Source of the DNA: Spirochaetaceae bacterium
GTDB lineage: Bacteria; Spirochaetota; Spirochaetia; Treponematales; Breznakiellaceae
NCBI GenBank assembly: GCA_031257075.1
Contig: JAIRPM010000065.1
Location: forward strand, 1 to 13,259
Direction of reading: 5' to 3'
DNA length: 13,259 nucleotides
Below the pieces are notes generated by a model. The model had not been told where the DNA came from. It saw only the letters and a program-made list of their open reading frames with translations, and did not search any database. The translations under genes and the position numbers were made by a program. Positions within the stretch are counted from its first letter, which is position 1. The number at the start of each line of letters is the position of its first letter. Shown one piece after another: positions 1-6,012 of this stretch.

Positions 1-196
1 CGGCAACGCGCTCTTCGTCCGTCTGTGGAACAGATGCCGTCTGCTCCGCAGATGCCGGCTGTGCAACAGACGCCTGCGCGTCCGGCGAGGCTGCCGCCTC
101 GTTGGCTGCATGGCCGGCAGCCGTTTCCGCGTTTGGATTCTTTTCCGCCGGCGCGTCTGACATTCCGGTGTTTATGCCGTCTGTGTTTTCTGCCAT
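1..196 (-). CDS. N-terminal part of a hydrophilic protein, truncated by window edge
   Basis: An open frame of 65 codons runs from an ATG at 196-194 to the window edge without a stop. The start is preceded on the minus strand by a good Shine-Dalgarno (CTGAGGA, about 5 nt spacing). The visible protein is rich in Ala, Pro, Gln, Asp and Glu and has no signal peptide or membrane segment. It looks like a disordered N-terminal extension, ending in TDEERVA, where a folded domain may begin. Such extensions occur on many cytoplasmic proteins (for example GrpE, IF-2 or Rho), so the family cannot be named. The frame is confident; the function is unknown. Confidence 0.7.
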   Translation of the reverse strand, partial: MAENTDGINTGMSDAPAEKNPNAETAAGHAANEAAASPDAQASVAQPASAEQTASVPQTDEERVA

Positions 197-338
197 TTTA
201 TCCTCAGTTTTCCGCCGGCGGTTTTGCCGCATAGCGGGTTCTCCCTGTTTTTGATAATTATTTTATTTTTACAGGCTATGCCCATGCCGGGTATTCCTGC
301 CGCGCACAAGAATTTTGTTCTTTCGTGCCGTTATTGTA

Positions 339-367
339 AAACTATCTATTTTTGGAAAAAAGGTCAA
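339..367 (-). promoter_or_regulatory. Candidate promoter for the left-edge gene
   Basis: On the minus strand, TTGACC (367-362) and TAGTTT (344-339) are separated by 17 nt. This fits a sigma-70-type promoter and would give a leader of about 135 nt before the ATG at 196. The -35 box is good and the -10 box is moderate. Confidence 0.4.
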
Positions 368-387
368 CAGTTTTGTAGCGAAGTGCG

Positions 388-446
388 GCAATTTTACTTT
401 TTTCGTTAATAAGTCATGCCGGAGGCGGCTATTAAAGTAAAATTGC
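388..446. repeat. Inverted repeat, 13-bp perfect arms
   Basis: GCAATTTTACTTT at 388-400 is the exact reverse complement of AAAGTAAAATTGC at 434-446, with 33 nt between. The arms are AT-rich and not followed by a T-run suited to an intrinsic terminator. The right arm is part of a longer sequence that recurs near 13021. This looks like a small palindromic repeat element lying between the two divergent promoters. Confidence 0.7.
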
Positions 447-452
447 TGAGCC
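415..452 (-). repeat. Dispersed repeat family A, copy 1
   Basis: Read on the minus strand, this contains CAGCAATTTTACTTT, two extra A residues, then TAGCCGCCTCCGGCATG. The plus strand at 13021-13053 has the same order with a 2-nt deletion and a few substitutions. The match of more than 30 nt is outside any coding region at both sites. Confidence 0.7.
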
Positions 453-457
453 TGTAA

Positions 458-503
458 CCTAAGGAGGCACTGATTAGAGCCAATTTAATCAGCGTTGTCC
501 TAA
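458..503. repeat. Dispersed repeat family B, copy 1, palindromic
   Basis: CCTAAGGAGGCACTGATTA (458-476) matches 17 of 19 positions of the sequence at 4747-4765. Here it is also half of a palindrome: CTGATTA at 470-476 pairs with TAATCAG at 486-492, and the flanks AGGA and TCCT continue the symmetry. It resembles a small non-autonomous element or the paired end of a lost insertion sequence; that interpretation is inference. Confidence 0.6.
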
Positions 504-507
504 CCGG

Positions 508-537
508 TTGACTTTTGGCCTTAATTCCGGCTACTAT
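508..537 (+). promoter_or_regulatory. Promoter of tRNA-Arg and downstream membrane genes
   Basis: TTGACT (508-513) and TACTAT (532-537) are separated by 18 nt. Transcription would begin around 544, a few nucleotides before the mature tRNA 5' end at 547. The match and its placement are typical of a stable-RNA promoter. No other clear promoter lies before the gene at 633, so it probably serves that gene too. Confidence 0.65.
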
Positions 538-546
538 AACAAAAAA

Positions 547-620
547 GAGAGACTAGCTCATTTGGATAGAGCGCGAGCCTCCGGAGCTCGAGGTGGCGGG
601 TTCGAATCCCGCGTCTCTCA
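547..620 (+). tRNA. tRNA-Arg (anticodon CCG)
   Basis: A complete cloverleaf folds. The acceptor stem is GAGAGAC (547-553) with GTCTCTC (613-619), and the discriminator is A620. The D-stem is GCTC/GAGC. The anticodon stem is CGAGC/GCTCG around loop CTCCGGA, giving anticodon CCG at 581-583. The variable loop is AGGTG, and the T-arm is GCGGG-TTCGAAT-CCCGC. All stems are perfectly paired. CCA is not encoded: the mature end is followed by AAAGGG. It reads the codon CGG. The next gene begins 12 nt downstream, so the 3' flank of the tRNA is also the ribosome binding site of that gene. Confidence 0.97.
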
Positions 621-632
621 AAAGGGAAAGCG

Positions 633-1550
633 GTGAAAACGGCATTTTTAATCATCTTTTCTATTGCCAGTTTCTTCATGATTTTTGTCGTTGCCGCTTT
701 TGCTTTTTTTCTCCATCTTTGGGTTGAATTTGCCGCTTCGGTGCCGGCGCGTACCAGTATAGGGGTTGCCGGTTTCATTCCCGCGCTTCGCTGGGCCATT
801 CCTTTCGCTCTTTATCTCGGCATCCTTCTAACTATGAATTACGCTTTCCGCAGACGGGCCAATGGCTTTGTTACTTTTATTCTCGTAAGCGTTCTTTTTT
901 GCGGGCAGGTAATTGGCGCCAATATAGTTGTCGATAAACTTGCCGCGGTCAATGTGCCGCCGATTGCTTTGCGCGGCGCGGGCACGACGCTGGGCACTAA
1001 AGGCCTTATCCTCCACACGGCAGATACAGCGATAATCCTGCTGGACAAAACGGATAATAACACCGGAAGCCGTGTGGTGTCGATACCGGACGAACCGCTC
1101 ATTTATCAAAAAGAGCCGCGCGGCGCGGACGGTGAAATTATAAGCCTCCCATCTGTGCCGTTCAACATTCCCCAAAATTTGCTGTTTGACAGCATCCGTG
1201 TTGACTTTGCGCTAAGCGCGTACTATATGAGGGAACGTTTTAACGCGGGCATCATTCCTTTTCTTATGTGGGCATCTTCGCTCGTTCTTTTGCAGGTAGC
1301 GGTATCATTTATATTCAATATTGGGATTTGGCCTCTTGCCAATCTCTTTTTTGGAGCGCTTCTTTTGCGCGGCATTCTTGCTTTTGAAGTGTTTATTAAT
1401 TCATCCGAAGTTCAATTTGCGCTTATTGATTTTGCGCGTGGTCTTTTGCCGGATTCGTACATCAGTCCGTTCATATTCGGAACGCTGGCCGCCCTTATGC
1501 TTGTATATGTGATTTTGCTCCGTATTGCCAGGGGGCCGCGCCATGCCTAA
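633..1550 (+). CDS. Six-segment inner-membrane protein, possibly LptF/LptG-like
   Basis: A 305-residue protein starts at GTG 633 with Shine-Dalgarno AAGGGA at 622-627. Hydrophobic segments lie at about residues 4-28, 47-68, 78-98, 207-226, 231-252 and 277-298. Basic residues at 73-75 and at the C-terminus (RIARGPRHA) fit a cytoplasmic side, so residues 100-206 should be periplasmic. The layout of three segments, periplasmic domain, three segments is that of LptF/LptG permeases, and WAIPFALYLGILLT (54-67) resembles their second segment. The protein is shorter than the usual roughly 360 residues and direct motif support is weak. The next gene overlaps its end, so the two products are probably made together and may form a complex. 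The real family is uncertain. Confidence 0.75.
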   Translation: MKTAFLIIFSIASFFMIFVVAAFAFFLHLWVEFAASVPARTSIGVAGFIPALRWAIPFALYLGILLTMNYAFRRRANGFVTFILVSVLFCGQVIGANIVVDKLAAVNVPPIALRGAGTTLGTKGLILHTADTAIILLDKTDNNTGSRVVSIPDEPLIYQKEPRGADGEIISLPSVPFNIPQNLLFDSIRVDFALSAYYMRERFNAGIIPFLMWASSLVLLQVAVSFIFNIGIWPLANLFFGALLLRGILAFEVFINSSEVQFALIDFARGLLPDSYISPFIFGTLAALMLVYVILLRIARGPRHA

Positions 1551-3438
1551 AGAAAAAGTCGAAAAACCTGTTAAGCCGCGCCGCAAAATCAAAACCGCTG
1601 TAAAGCCCAATATTATGACCGCGCCGGTACTCTGCTGCCTGTATCCGCTGGCTGCTCTGCTTGTGATTCTTGCGTACCGTTTTTTCTTTCCGGTGGATTT
1701 TTGGGCGGAGGATGCGGCCGGCAGGACGCGGTTTTTGCCCATTTACCGTACGGCGCGTATTTTTGTTACGGCGCTTCTCAATTGGATAGAAATTTTCCCG
1801 GCGCTTATTCTTTCGGCGCTTGTTATGCCATTCGGCCTTAAACCTGCTTTTGAAACGCCGGAAAAACGATTTTCGGCCGCATTTATAATGCGGATAAAAC
1901 CGGCTATTTTTGCCGCGATGTGTTCTGCGGCTTTTTTCGCGTTTTTGACGCTGCTTGCCCGTCCCGCGCTCTACAACTACGAATCGAATATGCGCGCCAA
2001 TAGCACTGTTTACTACAATGCATACGAAAATGCCGGCATCTATGCGGAACACGAAGACTGGATTATGGCTCAAGGTTTCCTTGCGCTTTGTAAAAAAATT
2101 TGGCCGAAGGATAATCCCGAGTTGAAGCCATTGGAAGCGGAAATTTTTACCGGGCGCGAGCAGCTTCTCTACGGAATGCCAAAAAAAAAGGCCGTTGAAA
2201 ACGAAAAACAGGCGCGGGCAATAACGGGTGAAAAGCAGCCCTTAAATGCTACGCGGGCTGTTGAGTTGGCGAACCGGGCGCTGGACGAAAACCGGTTTTA
2301 TGACGCGCATTGGCTTGCGACGCTTGCTGTGCGGATTGCCCGTCCGGGAAGCGTGGAAAGTTCCGCGGGGCAGCGTATCGCGTCATGGTCGTGGAACCGG
2401 ATTTCCCTGCTGGAGCCTAATGCGGATGATGTGCGCCTCAATTCAATGTACCGGCAGAAACGCGCCGGCTACGAGGCAATGGTAGCCGAGGATTGGATTC
2501 GCGCCTACTACATTTTTCATGAATTGCTGGCGCTGGTGCCCGGTGACCCTGATGTTGCCAAATTTCATGAAATGAGCCGTGAAGAACTAGGCCATGCCGC
2601 CTTTTTTATTGATGAGATGAATACGACTACCGGCGACGAAATTGAAAACGCCGTGTTTTCCATACCGCGTTTGGCCGAAGACGGAAGGCTTGTCTTTCGT
2701 GCCGGGTATCTTTTTACAATGAAAGATGAAAGTTACGCAAGCGGTATTGAGATGGCTGCTTTTGACCATGCCGGCAAGCCGGTTTTTCGTGTGGAAACGC
2801 CTTTTGCGAAAATTATGCCTATCTATGTGAACGGAATTTGGCGCACGGTTGTTTTGCTGCGTGCTATTGACCGTGACGACGAACGGATTCGGTGGGAACC
2901 GTTGTGGATAGATGAGACTCTTCCCACAGGAACAAAACAGGGAGCGCAAAGACCGGCGAATTTTGCACAGGCGGGAGAACGAGGGCCGGGCGGCTATGAA
3001 GTGCTGCTGGATATTTCCTACGAGAATTTTCTTCTTGCCCAAGACGGAATAAACGGGTTGCCCTCTTTTTTTCTGGCTGATTTTTGGAAAGCAAGTTCGC
3101 AATTAAACGCTTACGGTTTTGCGCCGGAAGTTTTTTACGCCGAAATTCTCTCTACGCTTGGGAAGCCGCTTTTGTTTTTGCCGTTAGCGGTTTTTATTAT
3201 CGCAATCGGCTGGCGTTTCCGTTCACGCCATAGTCCGCCGTATGCCGGTTTCCCTATGGCTGTCATACTCCCCCTTGTCTTTCATGTTCTCCTTTCGCTT
3301 GTGTTTACCAATGGGAAAAATCTTTACATTATATTGATTTTGCAGACAGGTTTTACGGCGGCGCTTGTTCTGGCTATAGCCCTGCCGGTTGTTTTTTTAG
3401 TGATAAGCCTGCTTTTTCTTGCTGCCCAGCATGGGTAG
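1543..3438 (+). CDS. Large membrane protein with LptF/LptG-type frame and TPR-like periplasmic insert
   Basis: I chose ATG 1543 (631 residues) because AGGGGG lies 7 nt upstream. An in-frame TTG at 1525 would add six residues but lacks a good ribosome site. The gene overlaps the previous one by 8 nt. Hydrophobic segments are at about residues 28-49, 78-98, 119-140, 541-557, 570-588 and 593-625. Residues 150-345 contain helical repeat-like stretches resembling TPR. Residues 350-455 look like beta strands ending in FRVETPFAKI. Then LADFWKASSQLNAYG (511-525), YAEILSTLGKPLLFL and a basic loop WRFRSRH recall the join between the periplasmic beta domain and segment four of LptF/LptG. Those proteins move lipids from the inner membrane into a periplasmic bridge. 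The assignment is by topology and partial motif resemblance only; the TPR-like insert would be unusual. Confidence 0.8.
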   Translation: MPKEKVEKPVKPRRKIKTAVKPNIMTAPVLCCLYPLAALLVILAYRFFFPVDFWAEDAAGRTRFLPIYRTARIFVTALLNWIEIFPALILSALVMPFGLKPAFETPEKRFSAAFIMRIKPAIFAAMCSAAFFAFLTLLARPALYNYESNMRANSTVYYNAYENAGIYAEHEDWIMAQGFLALCKKIWPKDNPELKPLEAEIFTGREQLLYGMPKKKAVENEKQARAITGEKQPLNATRAVELANRALDENRFYDAHWLATLAVRIARPGSVESSAGQRIASWSWNRISLLEPNADDVRLNSMYRQKRAGYEAMVAEDWIRAYYIFHELLALVPGDPDVAKFHEMSREELGHAAFFIDEMNTTTGDEIENAVFSIPRLAEDGRLVFRAGYLFTMKDESYASGIEMAAFDHAGKPVFRVETPFAKIMPIYVNGIWRTVVLLRAIDRDDERIRWEPLWIDETLPTGTKQGAQRPANFAQAGERGPGGYEVLLDISYENFLLAQDGINGLPSFFLADFWKASSQLNAYGFAPEVFYAEILSTLGKPLLFLPLAVFIIAIGWRFRSRHSPPYAGFPMAVILPLVFHVLLSLVFTNGKNLYIILILQTGFTAALVLAIALPVVFLVISLLFLAAQHG

Positions 3439-3450
3439 AGGGTTCAATAA

Positions 3451-4740
3451 TCAAAATTTTTGCCGGATAAGTACCGATTGTTCATGGGCAAACAGCCCTT
3501 CGTCATGGGCAAGGCGGGCGCAGGGCCGGGCGAGGGCGGCGCAGGCTTCCCGCGAGACAAATTGGCGGAATTGAATGCGCATAAAAGATCCCACCCACAA
3601 TCCCGAAGAAAAACGAGCCGTCCTGCCTGTCGGTAAAATATGATTTGGGCCGGATACAAAATCTCCCAAAGCGACCGGCGCGTAAGAACCGACAAAAAGC
3701 GACCCATAAGCGGTAAGTTTTCCAATAAAAGACGCTTCGAATTCCGGCGCTATTTGAACTTCGAGATGTTCAGGAGCACGGCTGTTGGCAAAGGCGGCCG
3801 CTTCGTCAAGGTTTTGGGCAAGGTAAATTTCGCCATTGTCCCGCCATGCAATACGGGCGGTAAGCGCCTGTTCATTGTTATGCGCTTCTTCCAGCCGGCG
3901 CAAACCGGCATCGACGGCTGTTGTTACGCTGTCCGCGAGCGGCCGGCTTAATGAAACCAGCGTTGCGCGGGCGGCGCTGTCATGTTCGCATTGGGCAAGA
4001 AGGTCGGCCGCGATAAACTCCGCGTTTGCGCTGTTGTCCGCGACAATAAGCACTTCGCTCGGCCCGGCAATGCTGTCAATACCCGCATCGCCAAGTATCT
4101 GCCGTTTGGCTTCGGCAACATAGCGGTTTCCCGGCCCCGCAATAAAATCAACCGGTTTTATTCCCGAAATCCCGTAGGCAAAAGCGGCAATAGCCTGCGC
4201 GCCGCCCATACAATAAATTTCATCAGCGCCGGCTATATCCAAAGCCGCAAGTACTACGGGATGTATGCCGCCGTATTCCGCGACAGGGGGGGAACAGGCG
4301 GCAATACGGGGGACACCGGCAACTTTTGCTGTAATGACGCTCATCAGTGCCGAACTGGGAAGAGGGTGCCGCCCCGCCGGCACATAGCAGCCGCAGCTTT
4401 CTACCGGGCATAGGCTGTGCCCCAATTCTAAACCGGGTATGCCGCTCTGATAATGAAGCGGCAATAAACATTCTTTTTGTTTCAAAGCAAATTCACGGAT
4501 GCGTTCCGCCGCAAAACGGAGCGCGCCGGCGGTTTCAGCGTCCAAAGTATCAGCAGCCGCCTTTATGGTATCAGGGTTCACGCGCACAGTTTCCCGTTTT
4601 ATACCGCTTAGTTTTTCTTCCAAACGAAGCACGGCCTGCTCGCCTCCCTGCCGTACTTCAGCGATGATAGCAGCAACGGTATCGCGTACCGGTTTGTTAT
4701 CTTGTTCCGCGCCGGGCTGCGCGTGTTTTATCAATTCCAT
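3451..4740 (-). CDS. hisD: Histidinol dehydrogenase
   Basis: The 429-residue product matches the usual HisD length. HisD oxidises L-histidinol to L-histidine in two NAD-dependent steps in the cytoplasm, the end of histidine biosynthesis (EC 1.1.1.23). The zinc ligands known from the E. coli enzyme are visible as Q250, H253 (AQCEHDS), D360 (GDFVSGPNH) and H419 (EGLFAHE). The catalytic pair is E324-H325 in APEHLE. GGAQAIAAFAYG and AGPSEVLIVAD are typical family blocks. The segment YVPAGRHPLPSSALMS differs from the most common HisD version and partly recalls HisD-like dehydrogenases of sulfonate metabolism, but the active site favours HisD. No other his gene is in the window. It lies 27 nt after the TPR lipoprotein gene, probably in one transcript, and its end converges with the membrane gene 12 nt away. 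Confidence 0.93.
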   Translation of the reverse strand: MELIKHAQPGAEQDNKPVRDTVAAIIAEVRQGGEQAVLRLEEKLSGIKRETVRVNPDTIKAAADTLDAETAGALRFAAERIREFALKQKECLLPLHYQSGIPGLELGHSLCPVESCGCYVPAGRHPLPSSALMSVITAKVAGVPRIAACSPPVAEYGGIHPVVLAALDIAGADEIYCMGGAQAIAAFAYGISGIKPVDFIAGPGNRYVAEAKRQILGDAGIDSIAGPSEVLIVADNSANAEFIAADLLAQCEHDSAARATLVSLSRPLADSVTTAVDAGLRRLEEAHNNEQALTARIAWRDNGEIYLAQNLDEAAAFANSRAPEHLEVQIAPEFEASFIGKLTAYGSLFVGSYAPVALGDFVSGPNHILPTGRTARFSSGLWVGSFMRIQFRQFVSREACAALARPCARLAHDEGLFAHEQSVLIRQKF

Positions 4741-4746
4741 AAAACC

Positions 4747-4771
4747 CCTAAGGAAACACTGATTAATTCAG
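4747..4771. repeat. Dispersed repeat family B, copy 2
   Basis: CCTAAGGAAACACTGATTA matches 17 of 19 positions of copy 1 at 458-476. This copy fills nearly all of the 27-nt gap between the TPR lipoprotein gene and hisD. It covers the TGA stop of the former (4770-4768), and on the minus strand supplies TAGGGG, the only Shine-Dalgarno-like sequence for hisD (4 nt spacing). Confidence 0.6.
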
Positions 4772-5796
4772 TCCGCCGCGCTGTTCGAAGCGTCGGTATT
4801 TTCCGTTTTCTGTTCCTCACTGGTCTTTTCCGGCAGTTTAAGCCCCGCGTCAAGGAGCCGCTGAACAGCGTCTCTGTTTGCTTTGCTGATACGGTTGTCG
4901 GCAAGCAGTTTCTTTACCGATTCCGCGTTATTAAAACCGCCGGCAATAGCCGTTTCAAATTCTTTCAAAGCATCGGGATTGTCCGGGTCGGCGGACATTA
5001 AAAGCCGCGCATAGTAGAATTGTAGGTCTGATTTTTTAAGTTTTGTTGTGTCATCGCCCATTTCAGTCAAAGCCGTTTTCATTTGCCCGATAGCGCGGGC
5101 AAAAAAACCGCTTTCTTCGAGTAATTGGGCGTATTCATAGCGAATTTGCGCATCCTTGTTTTTTTGAAGCCACAAATCGTATGTGTCAATCGCTTCGACT
5201 TTCTTTTGCGCTTTTTGACAGCGGGCAAGCATCAGCAGCGTATCCTTGTTTTCGGTTAAGTTGTAGTTATACTTTTGTAAAACAGCTTCGCATTGGGCGT
5301 ATTTTTCAAGCGCAAACAGCACGAGCGAATAATTGTAGCCTTCATCGGCGCTTTCCGGCTCCAATTCCAGTACTTTTTGATACGTTGTTTCGGCTTCTTC
5401 CAGTTTTGCCAGTTTAATGTAGGTATAGGCAAGCGCTTTGAGCGCCATAACATTTTTGGGGTCGCCTTTGATAATTTTTTCGAAACGTTTAGCCGCTTCC
5501 GAATAGCGTCCTTGCTCAAAAGCGATGCGCCCAAGGTTATACTCGGAAGCCCGCATAGTACGATTTGTTTGCGCCGCGCGGACAAGCCAGTTTTCCGCCT
5601 CGTTGTACTTGCCGATGTCAAAGTATGCCATACCGATAGAGTAGTATTCTTCCGCGCTTATTGCCCCGCTCATACATCCGGCAAACCCCGCAGACGTAAC
5701 AGCAAGAAAAACAGCGGAAAGCCCGCATCGGACGGCGCATAAAAAACATGCGGAATTATTAAAGCGTTTTTTCCACCGTGCCGGTAGATACATCAT
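4768..5796 (-). CDS. TPR-repeat lipoprotein
   Basis: The 342-residue product starts with a basic region (RWKKR), a hydrophobic stretch at about 19-38, and the lipobox-like FAGC with Cys at 41. The relaxed -3 residue is common in spirochaete lipoproteins. Tetratricopeptide repeats follow at about 48-81, 82-115 and 116-149, with weaker helical repeats to about 245 (for example YYSIGMAYFDIGKYNEAENW and ALAYTYIKLAKLEEAETTYQ). The C-terminal 25 residues are polar and probably disordered. It is expected to be a membrane-anchored periplasmic scaffold that binds other proteins; partners are unknown. It precedes hisD in the same direction, probably by accident of arrangement rather than shared function. 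There is no Shine-Dalgarno before the start, and a TATAAT box ends 6 nt upstream. The first two codons are both ATG, so the exact start could be one codon later. Confidence 0.88.
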   Translation of the reverse strand: MMYLPARWKKRFNNSACFLCAVRCGLSAVFLAVTSAGFAGCMSGAISAEEYYSIGMAYFDIGKYNEAENWLVRAAQTNRTMRASEYNLGRIAFEQGRYSEAAKRFEKIIKGDPKNVMALKALAYTYIKLAKLEEAETTYQKVLELEPESADEGYNYSLVLFALEKYAQCEAVLQKYNYNLTENKDTLLMLARCQKAQKKVEAIDTYDLWLQKNKDAQIRYEYAQLLEESGFFARAIGQMKTALTEMGDDTTKLKKSDLQFYYARLLMSADPDNPDALKEFETAIAGGFNNAESVKKLLADNRISKANRDAVQRLLDAGLKLPEKTSEEQKTENTDASNSAAD

Positions 5797-5802
5797 GCCG
5801 TT

Positions 5803-5808
5803 ATTATA
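5803..5808 (-). promoter_or_regulatory. Consensus -10 box placed for leaderless transcription of the TPR gene
   Basis: On the minus strand TATAAT (5808-5803) is followed by exactly 6 nt (AACGGC) and then ATG at 5796. With normal geometry the first transcribed base would be the A of the start codon. No Shine-Dalgarno is present. The best -35 at 17 nt (TCTTCA) is weak. Confidence 0.5.
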
Positions 5809-5875
5809 CCGTCAATATATTTTTATGAAGACCCCGCCGCGCAAACGGCATCCCGAGGGCACTAGACATAGCGGA

Positions 5876-5958
5876 GCGTTTCGGGCTAGACTACGGCTAA
5901 CGTATTGTTCATTAGCCTCCGGTTCGTGAACAAACCCAATACTGTTAGTGGAAACGCA
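5876..5958. other. Long imperfect hairpin in the divergent TPR/malQ spacer
   Basis: Nested inverted repeats are present. GCGTTTC (5876-5882) pairs with GAAACGC (5952-5958). Inside it, CTAACGTATTGTTCA (5897-5911) can pair with TGAACAA...ATAC.GTTAG (5927-5948) if an internal bulge and one extra base are allowed. The central perfect pair is TTGTTCA/TGAACAA with a 15-nt loop. I see no known riboswitch core and no convincing promoter for malQ within it. It could be an operator, a structured malQ leader, a small RNA or a repeat element. Confidence 0.45.
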
Positions 5959-6012
5959 CGAGCGCCCGCTGTTAAAAAGCCGGGAAGACTTTTGCAAGGA
6001 GAAATTTAACTA

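Noticed and set aside
224..409. 61-codon plus-strand ORF left of the tRNA
   Set aside because: No Shine-Dalgarno; it crosses the minus-strand promoter and repeat arm, and its composition looks non-coding.
1495..2073. 192-codon antisense ORF under the large membrane gene
   Set aside because: A Lys/Arg-rich shadow of a coding frame with clear membrane segments and a good ribosome site on the plus strand.
3439..3450. Bidirectional terminator between the convergent membrane gene and hisD
   Set aside because: Only 12 nt, with no stem or T-run nearby.
3451..4740. HisD-like sulfopropanediol dehydrogenase instead of HisD
   Set aside because: One block (RHPLPSSALMS) leans that way, but zinc ligands, EHLE and the AGPSEVLIVAD block agree with true HisD; an alternative role is not excluded.
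5812..5997. 61-codon minus-strand ORF in the TPR/malQ spacer
   Set aside because: It starts with TTG, has no ribosome site, shows no recognisable domain, and coincides with the inverted repeats and the TPR promoter.
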